Shown one piece after another: positions 53,688 to 62,040 of a stretch of DNA of 64,000 nucleotides. Every line of letters starts with the position of its first letter. Position 1 is the first letter of the stretch. The notes below the pieces were generated by a model, which was given only the letters and a program-made list of their open reading frames with translations, was not told the DNA's origin and did not search any database. The stretch lies in assembly GCA_050952935.1 (NCBI GenBank), contig JBMNLS010000001.1, forward strand, positions 1,540,118 to 1,604,117. Reading direction: 5' to 3'. This DNA comes from UBA6115 sp050952935. GTDB lineage: Bacteria > Bacillota > Clostridia > Christensenellales > Aristaeellaceae. The position numbers and the translations under genes are program-made.

Positions 53688-53789
53688 GGCTCAATGGCGA
53701 GCCATTGAGCCGCCCTGGATTCTACCAGGGAAGCGGTGTCAAGGTCAGGTAGTATTTGCTCCGCAAATCTCCACCTTTCCCTTGACACC
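53688..53789 (+). repeat. Three consecutive hairpins in the 3' part of the IS
   Basis: Hairpin 1: perfect 11-bp arms 53688-53698 / 53701-53711. Hairpin 2: CCCTGG 53713-53718 / CCAGGG 53725-53730. Hairpin 3: GGTGTCAAGG 53735-53744 / CCTTGACACC 53780-53789, with an inner ATTTGC / GCAAAT arm. No T tract follows, so these are not simple terminators; they lie between the transposase stop and the right end. Confidence 0.75.
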
Positions 53790-53842
53790 GGGCTGCTGCC
53801 AGAATTACGCCCAATGTGTTACCTATGTTTGACACTCCTACA

Positions 53843-53868
53843 AAGAAACATAAAGAAAAATAGCTGAC
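53843..53868 (+). repeat. Right 26-bp direct repeat flanking the IS
   Basis: Matches 52639-52664 in 25 of 26 positions and directly abuts the ACA end of the IS. Confidence 0.8.
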
Positions 53869-53872
53869 ACTA

Positions 53873-53901
53873 TTTGCAAACATATGTTTGCATGTTATAA
53901 T
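53873..53901 (+). promoter_or_regulatory. lexA promoter with overlapping SOS box
   Basis: -35 TTTGCA (53873-53878), 17-nt spacer, -10 TATAAT (53896-53901). A perfect 16-bp palindrome GCAAACATATGTTTGC (53876-53891) covers the spacer. It resembles the Gram-positive LexA box GAACATATGTTC with the outer G/C pair changed to A/T. It should give autorepression of lexA. It begins 8 bp after the IS flank. Confidence 0.8.
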
Positions 53902-53932
53902 ATGCCTGTGAAAGCAGGAGGTTATCAAGTAC

Positions 53933-54562
53933 ATGAGTGAGACGAACAAAAAACGCAAACATGGCCAAACCCAGGCCCTTATTCTTCAATATATTGAAGA
54001 GCAGATCGCGGAGCGCGGGTTTCCGCCTTCTGTGCGGGAAATTTGCGAGGCAATTGGCCTCAAATCCACCTCTACGGTACACGGCCATCTGAAACGCATG
54101 GAAAAGGCGGGCCTTCTGCAGCGTGACTCAATGAAGCCCCGGGCCATAACGCTGCTGCAAAAAGACAGTGTGCCGGACAAAACCGGCGTTCGTTTGCTGC
54201 CTATCATGGGCCCGGTTGCCGCTGGCAGCCCCATTCTTGCGGAGGAACAGGTTGGTGAAACGCTTCCTGTGCCCGATTATTTTCTGAAAAAAAACGGGGA
54301 TTATTTTGCCCTTATTGTGCGAGGTGAAAGCATGATTGATGCCGGCATTTTAAACGGCGACTATCTGATCGTGCGAAAACAGCAGGTTGCCAACAATGGT
54401 GACATTGTGGTGGCATTGATTGAGGATGATGCCACCGTAAAACGCTTCTATAAAGAAAATGGGCATTTTCGTCTTCAGCCCGAAAATGCTGCCATGAAGC
54501 CGATTATCGTTAAGGAATTAATCATATTGGGCAAAGTGATCTCTGTCTACCGCAGTTTGTAA
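53933..54562 (+). CDS. lexA: LexA SOS repressor
   Basis: 209 residues. N-terminal winged helix (SVREICEAIGLKSTSTVHGHLKRME) and C-terminal S24 protease. Cleavage site A97-G98, catalytic Ser133 (GESMID) and Lys170 (TVKRF) are all present, so RecA-stimulated self-cleavage should work. The gene sits behind its own SOS box; a nearby recombination gene on the other strand is recN. Confidence 0.97.
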   Translation: MSETNKKRKHGQTQALILQYIEEQIAERGFPPSVREICEAIGLKSTSTVHGHLKRMEKAGLLQRDSMKPRAITLLQKDSVPDKTGVRLLPIMGPVAAGSPILAEEQVGETLPVPDYFLKKNGDYFALIVRGESMIDAGILNGDYLIVRKQQVANNGDIVVALIEDDATVKRFYKENGHFRLQPENAAMKPIIVKELIILGKVISVYRSL

Positions 54563-54578
54563 GCAATTTTCAGAATGC

Positions 54579-54602
54579 GGTTTGTTTAAAACGATTCAAA
54601 CC
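54579..54602. terminator. Weak candidate terminator between lexA and the DUF2461 gene
   Basis: 6-bp stem GGTTTG (54579-54584) / CAAACC (54597-54602) followed by AAAGTTT; located between convergent genes. Weak. Confidence 0.3.
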
Positions 54603-54612
54603 AAAGTTTACA

Positions 54613-55311
54613 TTACATACTAATATCATAGCAGCCACGGAGAAGCTGATAAACCGGTTTCAATGCTAAGAAGTCATCAGAAACCCGTTTCACAATGCCA
54701 GGTTCGAAAACCCATTCAGATTTGATGCCTTGCTTCATCAGCAACAACTCCTTTCTGATGTACCATGGAACCAGGCGTGAATTGAGATTCTCTGGTATGG
54801 GCAGACGCTTAAACGTGTCTCCAGCAAGCGTTATACCTTGCTTTTCAAGTGAGTTTGACAGCTGGATAAGCTCATCCGGATTTGCCAGCATCCTGCGCCG
54901 CAGTACATCCATGGCCGGCCTGTTTTCACCCCAAAACCCCATCCCCCAAGCTACACTTTCCACCTTGATCTCAAACCATAGCATCAATGACTTTTCCCGT
55001 GGCTCACCCTGACGCCTGAAAGCCACCCAGTGATGATCCCGATAGGGGGATTTATCCCGTGAAAAGCGGGTGTCGCGAAAGATTCGGGACAACACTTTAA
55101 CGGGACGCACTTCCATCTGAGGATCAATCTCAAGGGCAGTTGGCGTCAGAGCCTCAATGAATTCATAATAGGGACTTCTCACTTTACGGATATACTCATC
55201 CCGATTTTCATGCATAAACGCTTTATTGTTGTTAAAGCGGATATTCAGCATGAAATCGATCATGTCGGGTTTAAAGTGAAAATCCAGCTTTTTTTTGTTT
55301 AATTCAGTCAA
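54613..55311 (-). CDS. DUF2461 family protein
   Basis: 232 residues. It has the conserved start LDFHFKPDMIDFMLNIRFNNNKAFMHENR and the central block RIFRDTRFSRDKSPYRDHHWVAF of DUF2461, a widespread family without an established function. No signal peptide or membrane helix. Its start overlaps the end of the SpoIID-like gene by 8 nt, so the two are cotranscribed. Confidence 0.85.
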   Translation of the reverse strand: MTELNKKKLDFHFKPDMIDFMLNIRFNNNKAFMHENRDEYIRKVRSPYYEFIEALTPTALEIDPQMEVRPVKVLSRIFRDTRFSRDKSPYRDHHWVAFRRQGEPREKSLMLWFEIKVESVAWGMGFWGENRPAMDVLRRRMLANPDELIQLSNSLEKQGITLAGDTFKRLPIPENLNSRLVPWYIRKELLLMKQGIKSEWVFEPGIVKRVSDDFLALKPVYQLLRGCYDISM

Positions 55312-57016
55312 AGCTTACATACTCCTCCCGCACATATCCTTGTGCGACATCCGTTTTAACCAACAGCCATCCATCTTCTGAACGCTCCATCACAATCAGT
55401 TTCTGACCGAAATACAGTCGCATGAGCACCTCGCTGTTCAGGCTTGCCTGGGCGCGCAGGTTAAGCGAGGAGTTAACCGGTATATTGGTCACCCTGACGA
55501 TGGATGCCCCATCCACCGCACTTGTATCAACCGGCATCAGCGTGGGTTTGGGCGTGGCTGTGGGCACAGGGCCGGGTGTTGCCAGATAAACACTGCCAAG
55601 AGCCGGCGGGAGCTCAAAAGAAGTATCCACCTTTTTCAACTCCGTTCCCGGATAATAAAACCGCAGGATTTTCTCATCATCCCAGCCGTGGGTGCCAGCC
55701 ATCCATTCCGCTCCCCGCTGGCTGAGGCCTACGCCATGCCCATACCGCGTGAAGCGGATTATAAAGCCATCTTCCGCTTTGATGACATGAACCAGCTCGT
55801 TATCGCTTCGGTTGATGGAAAGCCCCAAGGCCTGCTCAATATCAGGGAAAATGGCGCAATCAACAGAGATTATCCGGGGAACCGCCTGAAAGGCTGATAA
55901 CTGTAAGGATGCCGTTTCTGTAGGTAGCGGCGCTGTGCCCGCCACCTGAAAAGAAACCTCCTCATCCTGCGTTTCCAAGCGTTTTCCGCTTACCTTCAGA
56001 TCAAAACGCAGAAAGCGCATAACCCCCGTTTCCCCACCATATTTGGTGGTATGAGGGAGGATGTTTTTAATCCCATCAATGCGGATGTCGGCTGTTTCAC
56101 CGCTGTATCCCAGTGTCTCCATGCGCCCCCGCAAACCCGTAAGCAACAGCCTCAACAAAACGGGATTCAGGTCTTTTGACTGATCTCTTACCCTGGCAGG
56201 GAGCCTGGCTTCGCGCATCTCGCTTTGCGGGTTTGCCCGATCATAGCGATCCTCGACAACGCCTAAATAAGGAATGTTTTCCCTCCCCCAGGCATTAAGC
56301 GCAGATTCGGTTATTCCCCCATTGCTGGCTGTGTAATAGCATTGTGCCAGCTTGTTCTGATAAAAGCAGGCAATGCCTTCAGTTTCTTTGACCGCTCTGA
56401 TGGCGTTTGCCTTTTCCGGGTTCAGCCCGTAATACACCTGATCGTTGGTAGTATCCGTCATGTCATAGGCTTCAGACGGCCTCAGGTTGCGAAGGGTATA
56501 GGTTCTGGCGGCAATAGCCTGAGCTTTTAAGGCCTCTAAGGGAAACATATCGCTCATTTCATAGGGCACAACGCCCAGAAGATACTCCTCAATCGGAACG
56601 GTCAAAACTACCAGTAAAGCGCCATTCGAGATGCTGACATGAAGATCGCCTGTGTACAGGTTAAGTCCTTCCTGCAGGCGCAGGCCATTTTCCACCCCCT
56701 CATCAACCTGGTGACGCTTTAGCACCAGCTGTTGCCCAGGGAAATAACTCATCCCCTCATAAAGCAATACCATCCCCTGGGAAGTCAGACGCAGCTGCAA
56801 TTCAGACCCTCTCTGGAATGAAAGCCGGTTGTCAAGAGAGTAACTGCCGTATATCCCGATTTTAAGATTGTCTTTGAGATCCAGATTGCTGAGCAATATC
56901 CGAACAGCATGCTGATTCTTATTGCCGCTTGCCTGCGCCACGCTTAGAACCGAAATAATCATTGTCAGCGCAATCACTGTACATAGAAGACGCTTTATAC
57001 CAATGCTTGATGGCAT
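55304..57016 (-). CDS. SpoIID/LytB-domain exported protein with C-terminal SH3 domain
   Basis: 570 residues. Signal peptide (about 1-30) from ATG at 57016, chosen because AAAGGA precedes it. The SpoIID/LytB domain has the YLLGVVPYEMSDMFPLEALKAQAIAARTYTL motif and YGHGVGLSQRGAEWMA. A Pro/Thr linker and a bacterial SH3 domain (LNLRAQASLNSEVLMRLYFGQ) follow. SpoIID in sporulation is a lytic transglycosylase; longer SH3-bearing relatives are wall-acting proteins also found in non-sporulators. The linker resembles that of the lipoprotein gene at 885. Confidence 0.88.
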   Translation of the reverse strand: MPSSIGIKRLLCTVIALTMIISVLSVAQASGNKNQHAVRILLSNLDLKDNLKIGIYGSYSLDNRLSFQRGSELQLRLTSQGMVLLYEGMSYFPGQQLVLKRHQVDEGVENGLRLQEGLNLYTGDLHVSISNGALLVVLTVPIEEYLLGVVPYEMSDMFPLEALKAQAIAARTYTLRNLRPSEAYDMTDTTNDQVYYGLNPEKANAIRAVKETEGIACFYQNKLAQCYYTASNGGITESALNAWGRENIPYLGVVEDRYDRANPQSEMREARLPARVRDQSKDLNPVLLRLLLTGLRGRMETLGYSGETADIRIDGIKNILPHTTKYGGETGVMRFLRFDLKVSGKRLETQDEEVSFQVAGTAPLPTETASLQLSAFQAVPRIISVDCAIFPDIEQALGLSINRSDNELVHVIKAEDGFIIRFTRYGHGVGLSQRGAEWMAGTHGWDDEKILRFYYPGTELKKVDTSFELPPALGSVYLATPGPVPTATPKPTLMPVDTSAVDGASIVRVTNIPVNSSLNLRAQASLNSEVLMRLYFGQKLIVMERSEDGWLLVKTDVAQGYVREEYVSFD

Positions 57017-57071
57017 TCCGTGTCCTTTCCCAGCCACACTGTTCAGGTGGCTGTGTTATAAATTGTAACAC

Positions 57072-57113
57072 AAAAAACACCCCAGACGCCAATTTGCATA
57101 AAAGCGTGGGGGG
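57072..57113 (-). terminator. Terminator after recN
   Basis: On the minus strand arms CCCC-ACGC (57104-57111) and GCGT-ct-GGGG (57080-57089) followed by TGTTTTTTGTG. It separates recN from the SpoIID-like gene. Confidence 0.6.
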
Positions 57114-57127
57114 TATTTGGCAAAATA

Positions 57128-58840
57128 CTATTTTATAGGATGTTTCGCCCGGTAAGCAGCTGCCTCCTTTAACAGCGTCTTCGCGTGCTGCCGTCCGCTT
57201 TCTTCCATTGTCTGCGTGCCACCCAGCATAATGGACAAAGGCAGGACGCGCTCTTCTTCATTTAAGGCACGGATAACAGTCTGTGTTCTTCCCTCAGCCT
57301 CACCTTTTTCCACTTCCATTTGCGTAGATGCCATGGCCGCTATCTGATGCAAGTGGGAAACGCATATTACCTGCCTGAACCGGGCGATATCCCAGAGTTT
57401 TCTGGCGATCACTTGAGATGTTCTGCCGGAAATCCCAGTATCTATCTCATCAAACACCATGGTGGGCACCGCGTTATTCTCCGCTGTGATGGCTTTTAAA
57501 GCCAGCATTAAACGAGATAATTCGCCGCCAGATGCGATTTTGGCCAGCGGCTTGAAGTCCTCCCCCAGGTTGGGCGCGATCAGCATTCGCACATCATCCA
57601 TGCCGGTTGAGGAAAAACGCTCAGGATCAGCCGTTACCGCCACCTGAAACCGAGAGCTGGCCATGTTCAACTCTTTCAGGTGTTCTTCAATCAATTTTTC
57701 AAATCGCTTCGCGAGGTTAATCCGGGATTGGCTGAGCATACGAGCGCTTTTCTTATACTGTGCTTTGGTCTGCTCCAAAGAATTGGCCAGCTTATCAAGC
57801 GTTTCATCTAATGTTTCCAGGTGTTTAATCCTTGCCTTGATGTCCTGCCAGGTTTCAATCATCTCATCAACACTGGCGCCATACTTTCGGGATAGTTTTC
57901 TGATTAAGTCCAGCCGTTCCTCAACTGACTCCAGACGGGTGCTGTCGGTGTCGATATCATCGTTCAAAGCCCTCAGATCATGGCCCAGCTCCTCAATTTC
58001 ATAAAATGAGGACTGCATCCGCGTTAGAACATCCTGTAGCCGGGAATCCATCTCCGCAATGCTGTCGATATATTTGAGGGCCTGATTGGTCAATCCCCAT
58101 GCGGATTCGCCATCTGGCCCGCCTTCATACAAAGCTTGGTAAGCGCCTTGCAAAGCCTGTTTAATTCTATCCGCGTGCCGAAGCAAATCCCGGCTTTGCG
58201 TGAGTTCTTCCTCTTCACCCGAAACTAAATTGGCCGCCGCCAGTTCTTTATCTTTTAACCTGAGTAAGTCCAGCTGCTCTTCCCTTGCCTGAGCGCTGGC
58301 TAAAGCGTCCTGGTAAGCTTTATTCTGCTGACGGTAGCTTTCATAGTCGCTTTTAACCGATTCTATCAATGCCACATGCTGGGAACCGCCAAAGCTGTCC
58401 AGATAACCCAAGTGCCGGTTTTCCTGAAGGAGGGACTGATGCTCATGCTGCCCGTGAATATCAATCAGATTTTCTGTCACTTGTTTTAAGACACCAAGTG
58501 ACACAGGCACTCCGTCAATGCGGCTAATGCTTCGGCCTGAACGGCTCAGCTCCCGGGAGACGACAAGCGTCCCCTCTTCCGCCTCCATTTCCAGGGCGGA
58601 CAGCGTTTCCAACAGTTCCCGGTTGTCATCCACTGAAAAAAGGCCTTCCACATAGGCCTTATCGCTGCCTGTGCGAATCATGTCTTTGTCGGCCTTGCCG
58701 CCACAAAGAAAGCTGACAGCGTCAACCACCAGGGATTTGCCAGCGCCCGTTTCACCCGTCAGCACACAAAGACCGGAGGAAAAACCTACAGTGATTTCCT
58801 CAAACAGCGCAAATTGATGGATCAGAAGCTGTTCAAGCAT
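57128..58840 (-). CDS. recN: DNA repair protein RecN
   Basis: A 570-residue SMC-like ATPase: Walker A GETGAGKS (29-36), the RecN-specific GQHEHQSLL block near 135, a central coiled coil, the ABC signature ASGGELSRLMLAL and Walker B TMVFDEIDTGISG. RecN acts early in double-strand break repair. It is in the classical nadK-argR-recN run. 18 bp after argR. Confidence 0.96.
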   Translation of the reverse strand: MLEQLLIHQFALFEEITVGFSSGLCVLTGETGAGKSLVVDAVSFLCGGKADKDMIRTGSDKAYVEGLFSVDDNRELLETLSALEMEAEEGTLVVSRELSRSGRSISRIDGVPVSLGVLKQVTENLIDIHGQHEHQSLLQENRHLGYLDSFGGSQHVALIESVKSDYESYRQQNKAYQDALASAQAREEQLDLLRLKDKELAAANLVSGEEEELTQSRDLLRHADRIKQALQGAYQALYEGGPDGESAWGLTNQALKYIDSIAEMDSRLQDVLTRMQSSFYEIEELGHDLRALNDDIDTDSTRLESVEERLDLIRKLSRKYGASVDEMIETWQDIKARIKHLETLDETLDKLANSLEQTKAQYKKSARMLSQSRINLAKRFEKLIEEHLKELNMASSRFQVAVTADPERFSSTGMDDVRMLIAPNLGEDFKPLAKIASGGELSRLMLALKAITAENNAVPTMVFDEIDTGISGRTSQVIARKLWDIARFRQVICVSHLHQIAAMASTQMEVEKGEAEGRTQTVIRALNEEERVLPLSIMLGGTQTMEESGRQHAKTLLKEAAAYRAKHPIK

Positions 58841-58858
58841 ACAGGAAAGAACAACTGG

Positions 58859-59314
58859 TTATTGCCTGAGGATATTATGGAATTTTTCAATCACAGCATG
58901 GGCATCTTCTTCATTGCGCACCACCACCATGATGGTGTTGTCGCCTGACAGGGTGCCAAGCACCTCTGGCCAGCGCATGCTGTCGATGGCTTCGCCGGCC
59001 ACATTGGCGCTGCCAGCCAGGGTTTTAATCACAATGATGTTGCCGGCTGACTGGATGGAGATAACTGAATCCACAAACATGCGCACAAAGCGCTCGGACA
59101 CGGAATGCTCCGCCTGATCAGCGGTGGCATATTTATATCCGCCCGTGCCGGAAAGCACCTTTAATAAGCGCATTTCCTTAATATCTCTGGAAACAGTGGC
59201 TTGGGTGACATTGATGCCCTGAAGTTTTAATTTGTCCGCCAGTTCTTTTTGCGTTCTGATATCCTGTTTGTCTATTAGATTCAGGATGGCTGCGTGTCTG
59301 GTACTTTTCATCAT
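58859..59314 (-). CDS. argR: Arginine repressor ArgR/AhrC
   Basis: 151 residues from ATG at 59314 (a second ATG follows). N-terminal winged helix (QKELADKLKLQGINVTQATVSRDIKEM) and C-terminal oligomerisation and arginine-binding domain (ending EVLGTLSGDNTIMVVVRNE). It represses arginine synthesis and activates catabolism. The start overlaps the nadK stop (ATGA) behind GGAGGAGG. Confidence 0.95.
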   Translation of the reverse strand: MMKSTRHAAILNLIDKQDIRTQKELADKLKLQGINVTQATVSRDIKEMRLLKVLSGTGGYKYATADQAEHSVSERFVRMFVDSVISIQSAGNIIVIKTLAGSANVAGEAIDSMRWPEVLGTLSGDNTIMVVVRNEEDAHAVIEKFHNILRQ

Positions 59315-60183
59315 ACCCCTCCTCCATTCATTTGCTGTGTCCAATCCCTTTGTTTTAGATGCAGTTTATTAAGAAACCCCTGGTTGGAAAAACGGATGAA
59401 TGAAACCCGTTCCTTTGCTTTTGATACCCTGATCTGGGTGTTATCGCCTCGATACAACACGATTTGGCCATCCATGGAAATCTGATGCTTTCTGCCATGG
59501 GTGGCATTTACAGATAAACGCACCGTCCTGTCTGCTGGCAACACCACCGGGCGCAGGTGCAAATCATGGGAACAAATGGGAACTACGCTGATGCTTTCAA
59601 GCTCAGGATGCACCACCGGGCCGCCGGAAGAAAGCGCATATCCTGTTGTCCCGGTGGCAGACGATACCAAAACCCCATCCCCATGATTCTGATAGATCAA
59701 CTCCTCATCGGCAAAAGCGGAAACAGCAATGCAGCTTGGGTTTTCTCCCCGGGACACCGCCACATCGTTCATTACCAATGAAGAAAAGCCGTCATCCAGC
59801 TCACATTTGAGCATCATGCGCTCTTCCAAAGCAAAGTCCCCCTGCATCAGCCTGCTTGCCCCTTCCACAAGCAACTCAGGGTCAAGCTCCAGCAGAAACC
59901 CGGCGCGACCCATGTTGATGCCAAGCACAGGCACACGCTTTTGCGCTGCGACCGGCAGGCATCTAAGCAGGGTACCGTCGCCCCCGAAGGCAATAATAGC
60001 GTTCATTCCTTCTGAAATGGCTTCCAGTTCTGCGCCACTGCCAAGATTTAGCCTGTCATACAGCCAGCCATCCAGGCTGACGGAACATCCTTTTTCTATC
60101 AATAAGGCTGCAAAGCGACCTGCAGCGGATACTGTTTCCGGTTTATAAGGATTTGCAAAAAGAAAGTAGCTTTTCTGACTCAC
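59311..60183 (-). CDS. nadK: NAD kinase
   Basis: 290 residues. The NAD kinase motifs are AFGGDGTLL, the NDVAVSRG block and the GTTGYALSSGGPVVHP block. It phosphorylates NAD to NADP. Start choice: the open frame reaches ATG at 60207, but a TATAAT ends 2 bp upstream of it, so transcription would begin after that ATG. GTG at 60183, with GGAGG about 11 nt before, is therefore preferred. Confidence 0.92.
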   Translation of the reverse strand: MSQKSYFLFANPYKPETVSAAGRFAALLIEKGCSVSLDGWLYDRLNLGSGAELEAISEGMNAIIAFGGDGTLLRCLPVAAQKRVPVLGINMGRAGFLLELDPELLVEGASRLMQGDFALEERMMLKCELDDGFSSLVMNDVAVSRGENPSCIAVSAFADEELIYQNHGDGVLVSSATGTTGYALSSGGPVVHPELESISVVPICSHDLHLRPVVLPADRTVRLSVNATHGRKHQISMDGQIVLYRGDNTQIRVSKAKERVSFIRFSNQGFLNKLHLKQRDWTQQMNGGGV

Positions 60184-60209
60184 TTCTACACATCCTCCAT
60201 CCAGCATTG

Positions 60210-60237
60210 ATTATATCAGAATTATACAAAAACACAA
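60210..60237 (-). promoter_or_regulatory. Promoter of nadK-argR-recN
   Basis: On the minus strand TTGTGT (60232-60237), 16-nt spacer, TATAAT (60210-60215). A second TATAAT lies at 60221-60226 with a poorer -35. Confidence 0.6.
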
Positions 60238-60331
60238 GGCCAAAACAGCCTGATTTCGTGCCGTTTATACAGATAATATACAAAAACCTTATACATGATG
60301 ATATAATAATGTTGAACGTGCAGATGATCAT

Positions 60332-62012
60332 TTATGGCGGCGTTGTATTGCCACGGTAGTAAACAGCGGGCCTGGGCTCATAGCGATCCCTGCTCACCTG
60401 ATTGCGCTCGATAACCTGGCCATTCTGCAGCTTTTCCAAATAGGTTTCCACCACATAGCCTTCTGCGGCTTTGCTTTTTAACTTTTCCTCATTTTTGTAA
60501 GTGACATAAACCCCTGTTTTGTCCACCACATACTTATTCTCAGCAGGCGGCGGAAGGATTTCAACCGTTTCCGAAACCATCCGGTAGCTGACCCCTTCCC
60601 CCAAGCTAAGCCCATAGAGCTTGATCTCTGTCACTAGGCGTTTGGAATTACGCTTGGCAGTGCGCACCCGGGCAGCGATATAGATATTTTCCGGGGTGGT
60701 GTTTTTAAAAGCAAAATCAATCTCCCTGCCGCCATAAAGATACACCGTGGCATCCTGCCCCAAATCTGAATAGTTCACCTTTTCCGAATGGATGGAGCGC
60801 TTGGTAATGGTAAGCCCGGCGGTGAGCGCAGCCTGATACAGGGTGGTGCTTGACTGGCAAACCCCACCCCCAACGCCTGTGACCATATCGCCATACACCT
60901 GTTCCGGCGCTTCAAAAAAGCCCGCCTTAATCGTTCTGGGTCCCACAACCTTATTAAAGCTAAAGGTTTCACCGGGTTTTAGGATCATCCCGTTGATGCG
61001 GGACAGGGATACCCGGATGTTGTTGTTGCGGTTTTCTATGGAAGAGGTGCTGATATCGGTTGACACGCTGGAGCGCAGCGCTGTCTTTCCCATTAACTGC
61101 GCCACCGTCACATTGGGCGCAATGGGCTCGCCTGTCAGTTCAAAATCCCCGGACTGTCCGGCGGCGGCACGCTGCATGATCTCAGCTTTAACAGCTTCTA
61201 CATTAAAACGTGCTCCCACCTGCTCATGCTGATAAATAAAGGGTTCGCTGTCATTATCAGGCTGGAAGTGCATAATGGCCGCATCCACCGGATCTTTATT
61301 GATATAAGGCGCAATTTGCTGAAGCATGGCTTTCAGCGTCTGATCATTCAATTCATTCTGGGTGACCTGCTTTTGATATGGCTGGACTTGCAACGCTTCA
61401 ATCGCCGCTTTCCTGTCATGAACTGTCCCGGTATGGGTGATTTCCCAGGCTTCATTCAAAAGGGAACGTAATTGGTTTACATCCGGAATGATGCCAAGGC
61501 TGCCATAATTAAGGCTGGCAAACACGTGCCCCTGATGGGTCAGATTCATAGACCAGCTGTTCACCTTCTGCCGCATATCACCGGTCAGCCTGTCCAGCGC
61601 CTCCTGGGGCTTCATGCCGGAAATATCAATGCCGTTAATATGGATGTTGGGGGCGAATACTTCTTCATAAGGGGCAACGTAGCGCTGCGACCTGATGGTC
61701 TCTGAGGTGGTCTCTGAGGGCTTGAACGCCATAAAAACCAAGCCCGCCAAGTGCCAGAACCAGGATGAGAATAAAAGGCCACTTGCGCGCCGCTCCTTTC
61801 CGGGGCTTCGAGGGCTTAGGTGGGGGCGGCGGTTGATAGTACCCCTGCTGTCTGCCCGGCTGCGGATGTGGTTGCGGCGGGTGACCGCGACCAGTCTGCT
61901 GATATCGAGACTGCCCATAAGGTGCTTGTGCATAGGATAAAGCCCTCCCGCTGATTGCGCGGCCGGCAGGCTGCTGCGCCTGATAATACTGATCGGGAGA
62001 GCTTTGTATCAT
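60332..62012 (-). pseudogene. VanW-family membrane protein, frameshifted reading
   Basis: Two frames are needed. From ATG at 62012 one frame encodes a Gln/Pro-rich cytoplasmic tail and a membrane helix (WPFILILVLALGGLGFYG), then stops at 61665. The main frame, read from about 61730 to 60332, carries a peptidoglycan-binding-4-like region, the VanW domain (GVGGGVCQSSTTLYQAAL) and a G5-like end. Read upstream of the crossover, the main frame gives an unnatural Arg-rich sequence, so the true gene crosses a +1 shift near 61690-61740, where a 12-bp sequence is tandemly doubled. It could be a real mutation, a sequence error or recoding. Confidence 0.75.
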
Positions 62013-62040
62013 CGCATTTACCTTAATTTAGTCGCAAATA

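Larger units (their letters stand above)
52665..53842 (+). mobile_element. IS481-like insertion sequence, complete, 1178 bp
   Basis: Ends TGT...ACA with 27-bp imperfect terminal inverted repeats. The inner 13 bp, ACATAGGTAACAC at 52679-52691 and its complement at 53816-53828, are identical and sit exactly 14 bp from each end. It carries one intact DDE transposase and a block of hairpins after it. It inserted between the recombinase gene and lexA without disrupting either. The near-identical flanks and intact ORF suggest a fairly recent insertion. Confidence 0.88.

Noticed and set aside
60205..60207. ATG as the nadK start
   Set aside because: A TATAAT hexamer ends only 2 bp upstream, so the transcript would begin after this ATG; the GTG at 60183 with GGAGG is a better start.
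61734..61933. Arg-rich N-terminus of the VanW main frame as a genuine protein segment
   Set aside because: The other frame over the same bases gives a natural Pro-rich tail and membrane helix, so this stretch is out of frame.
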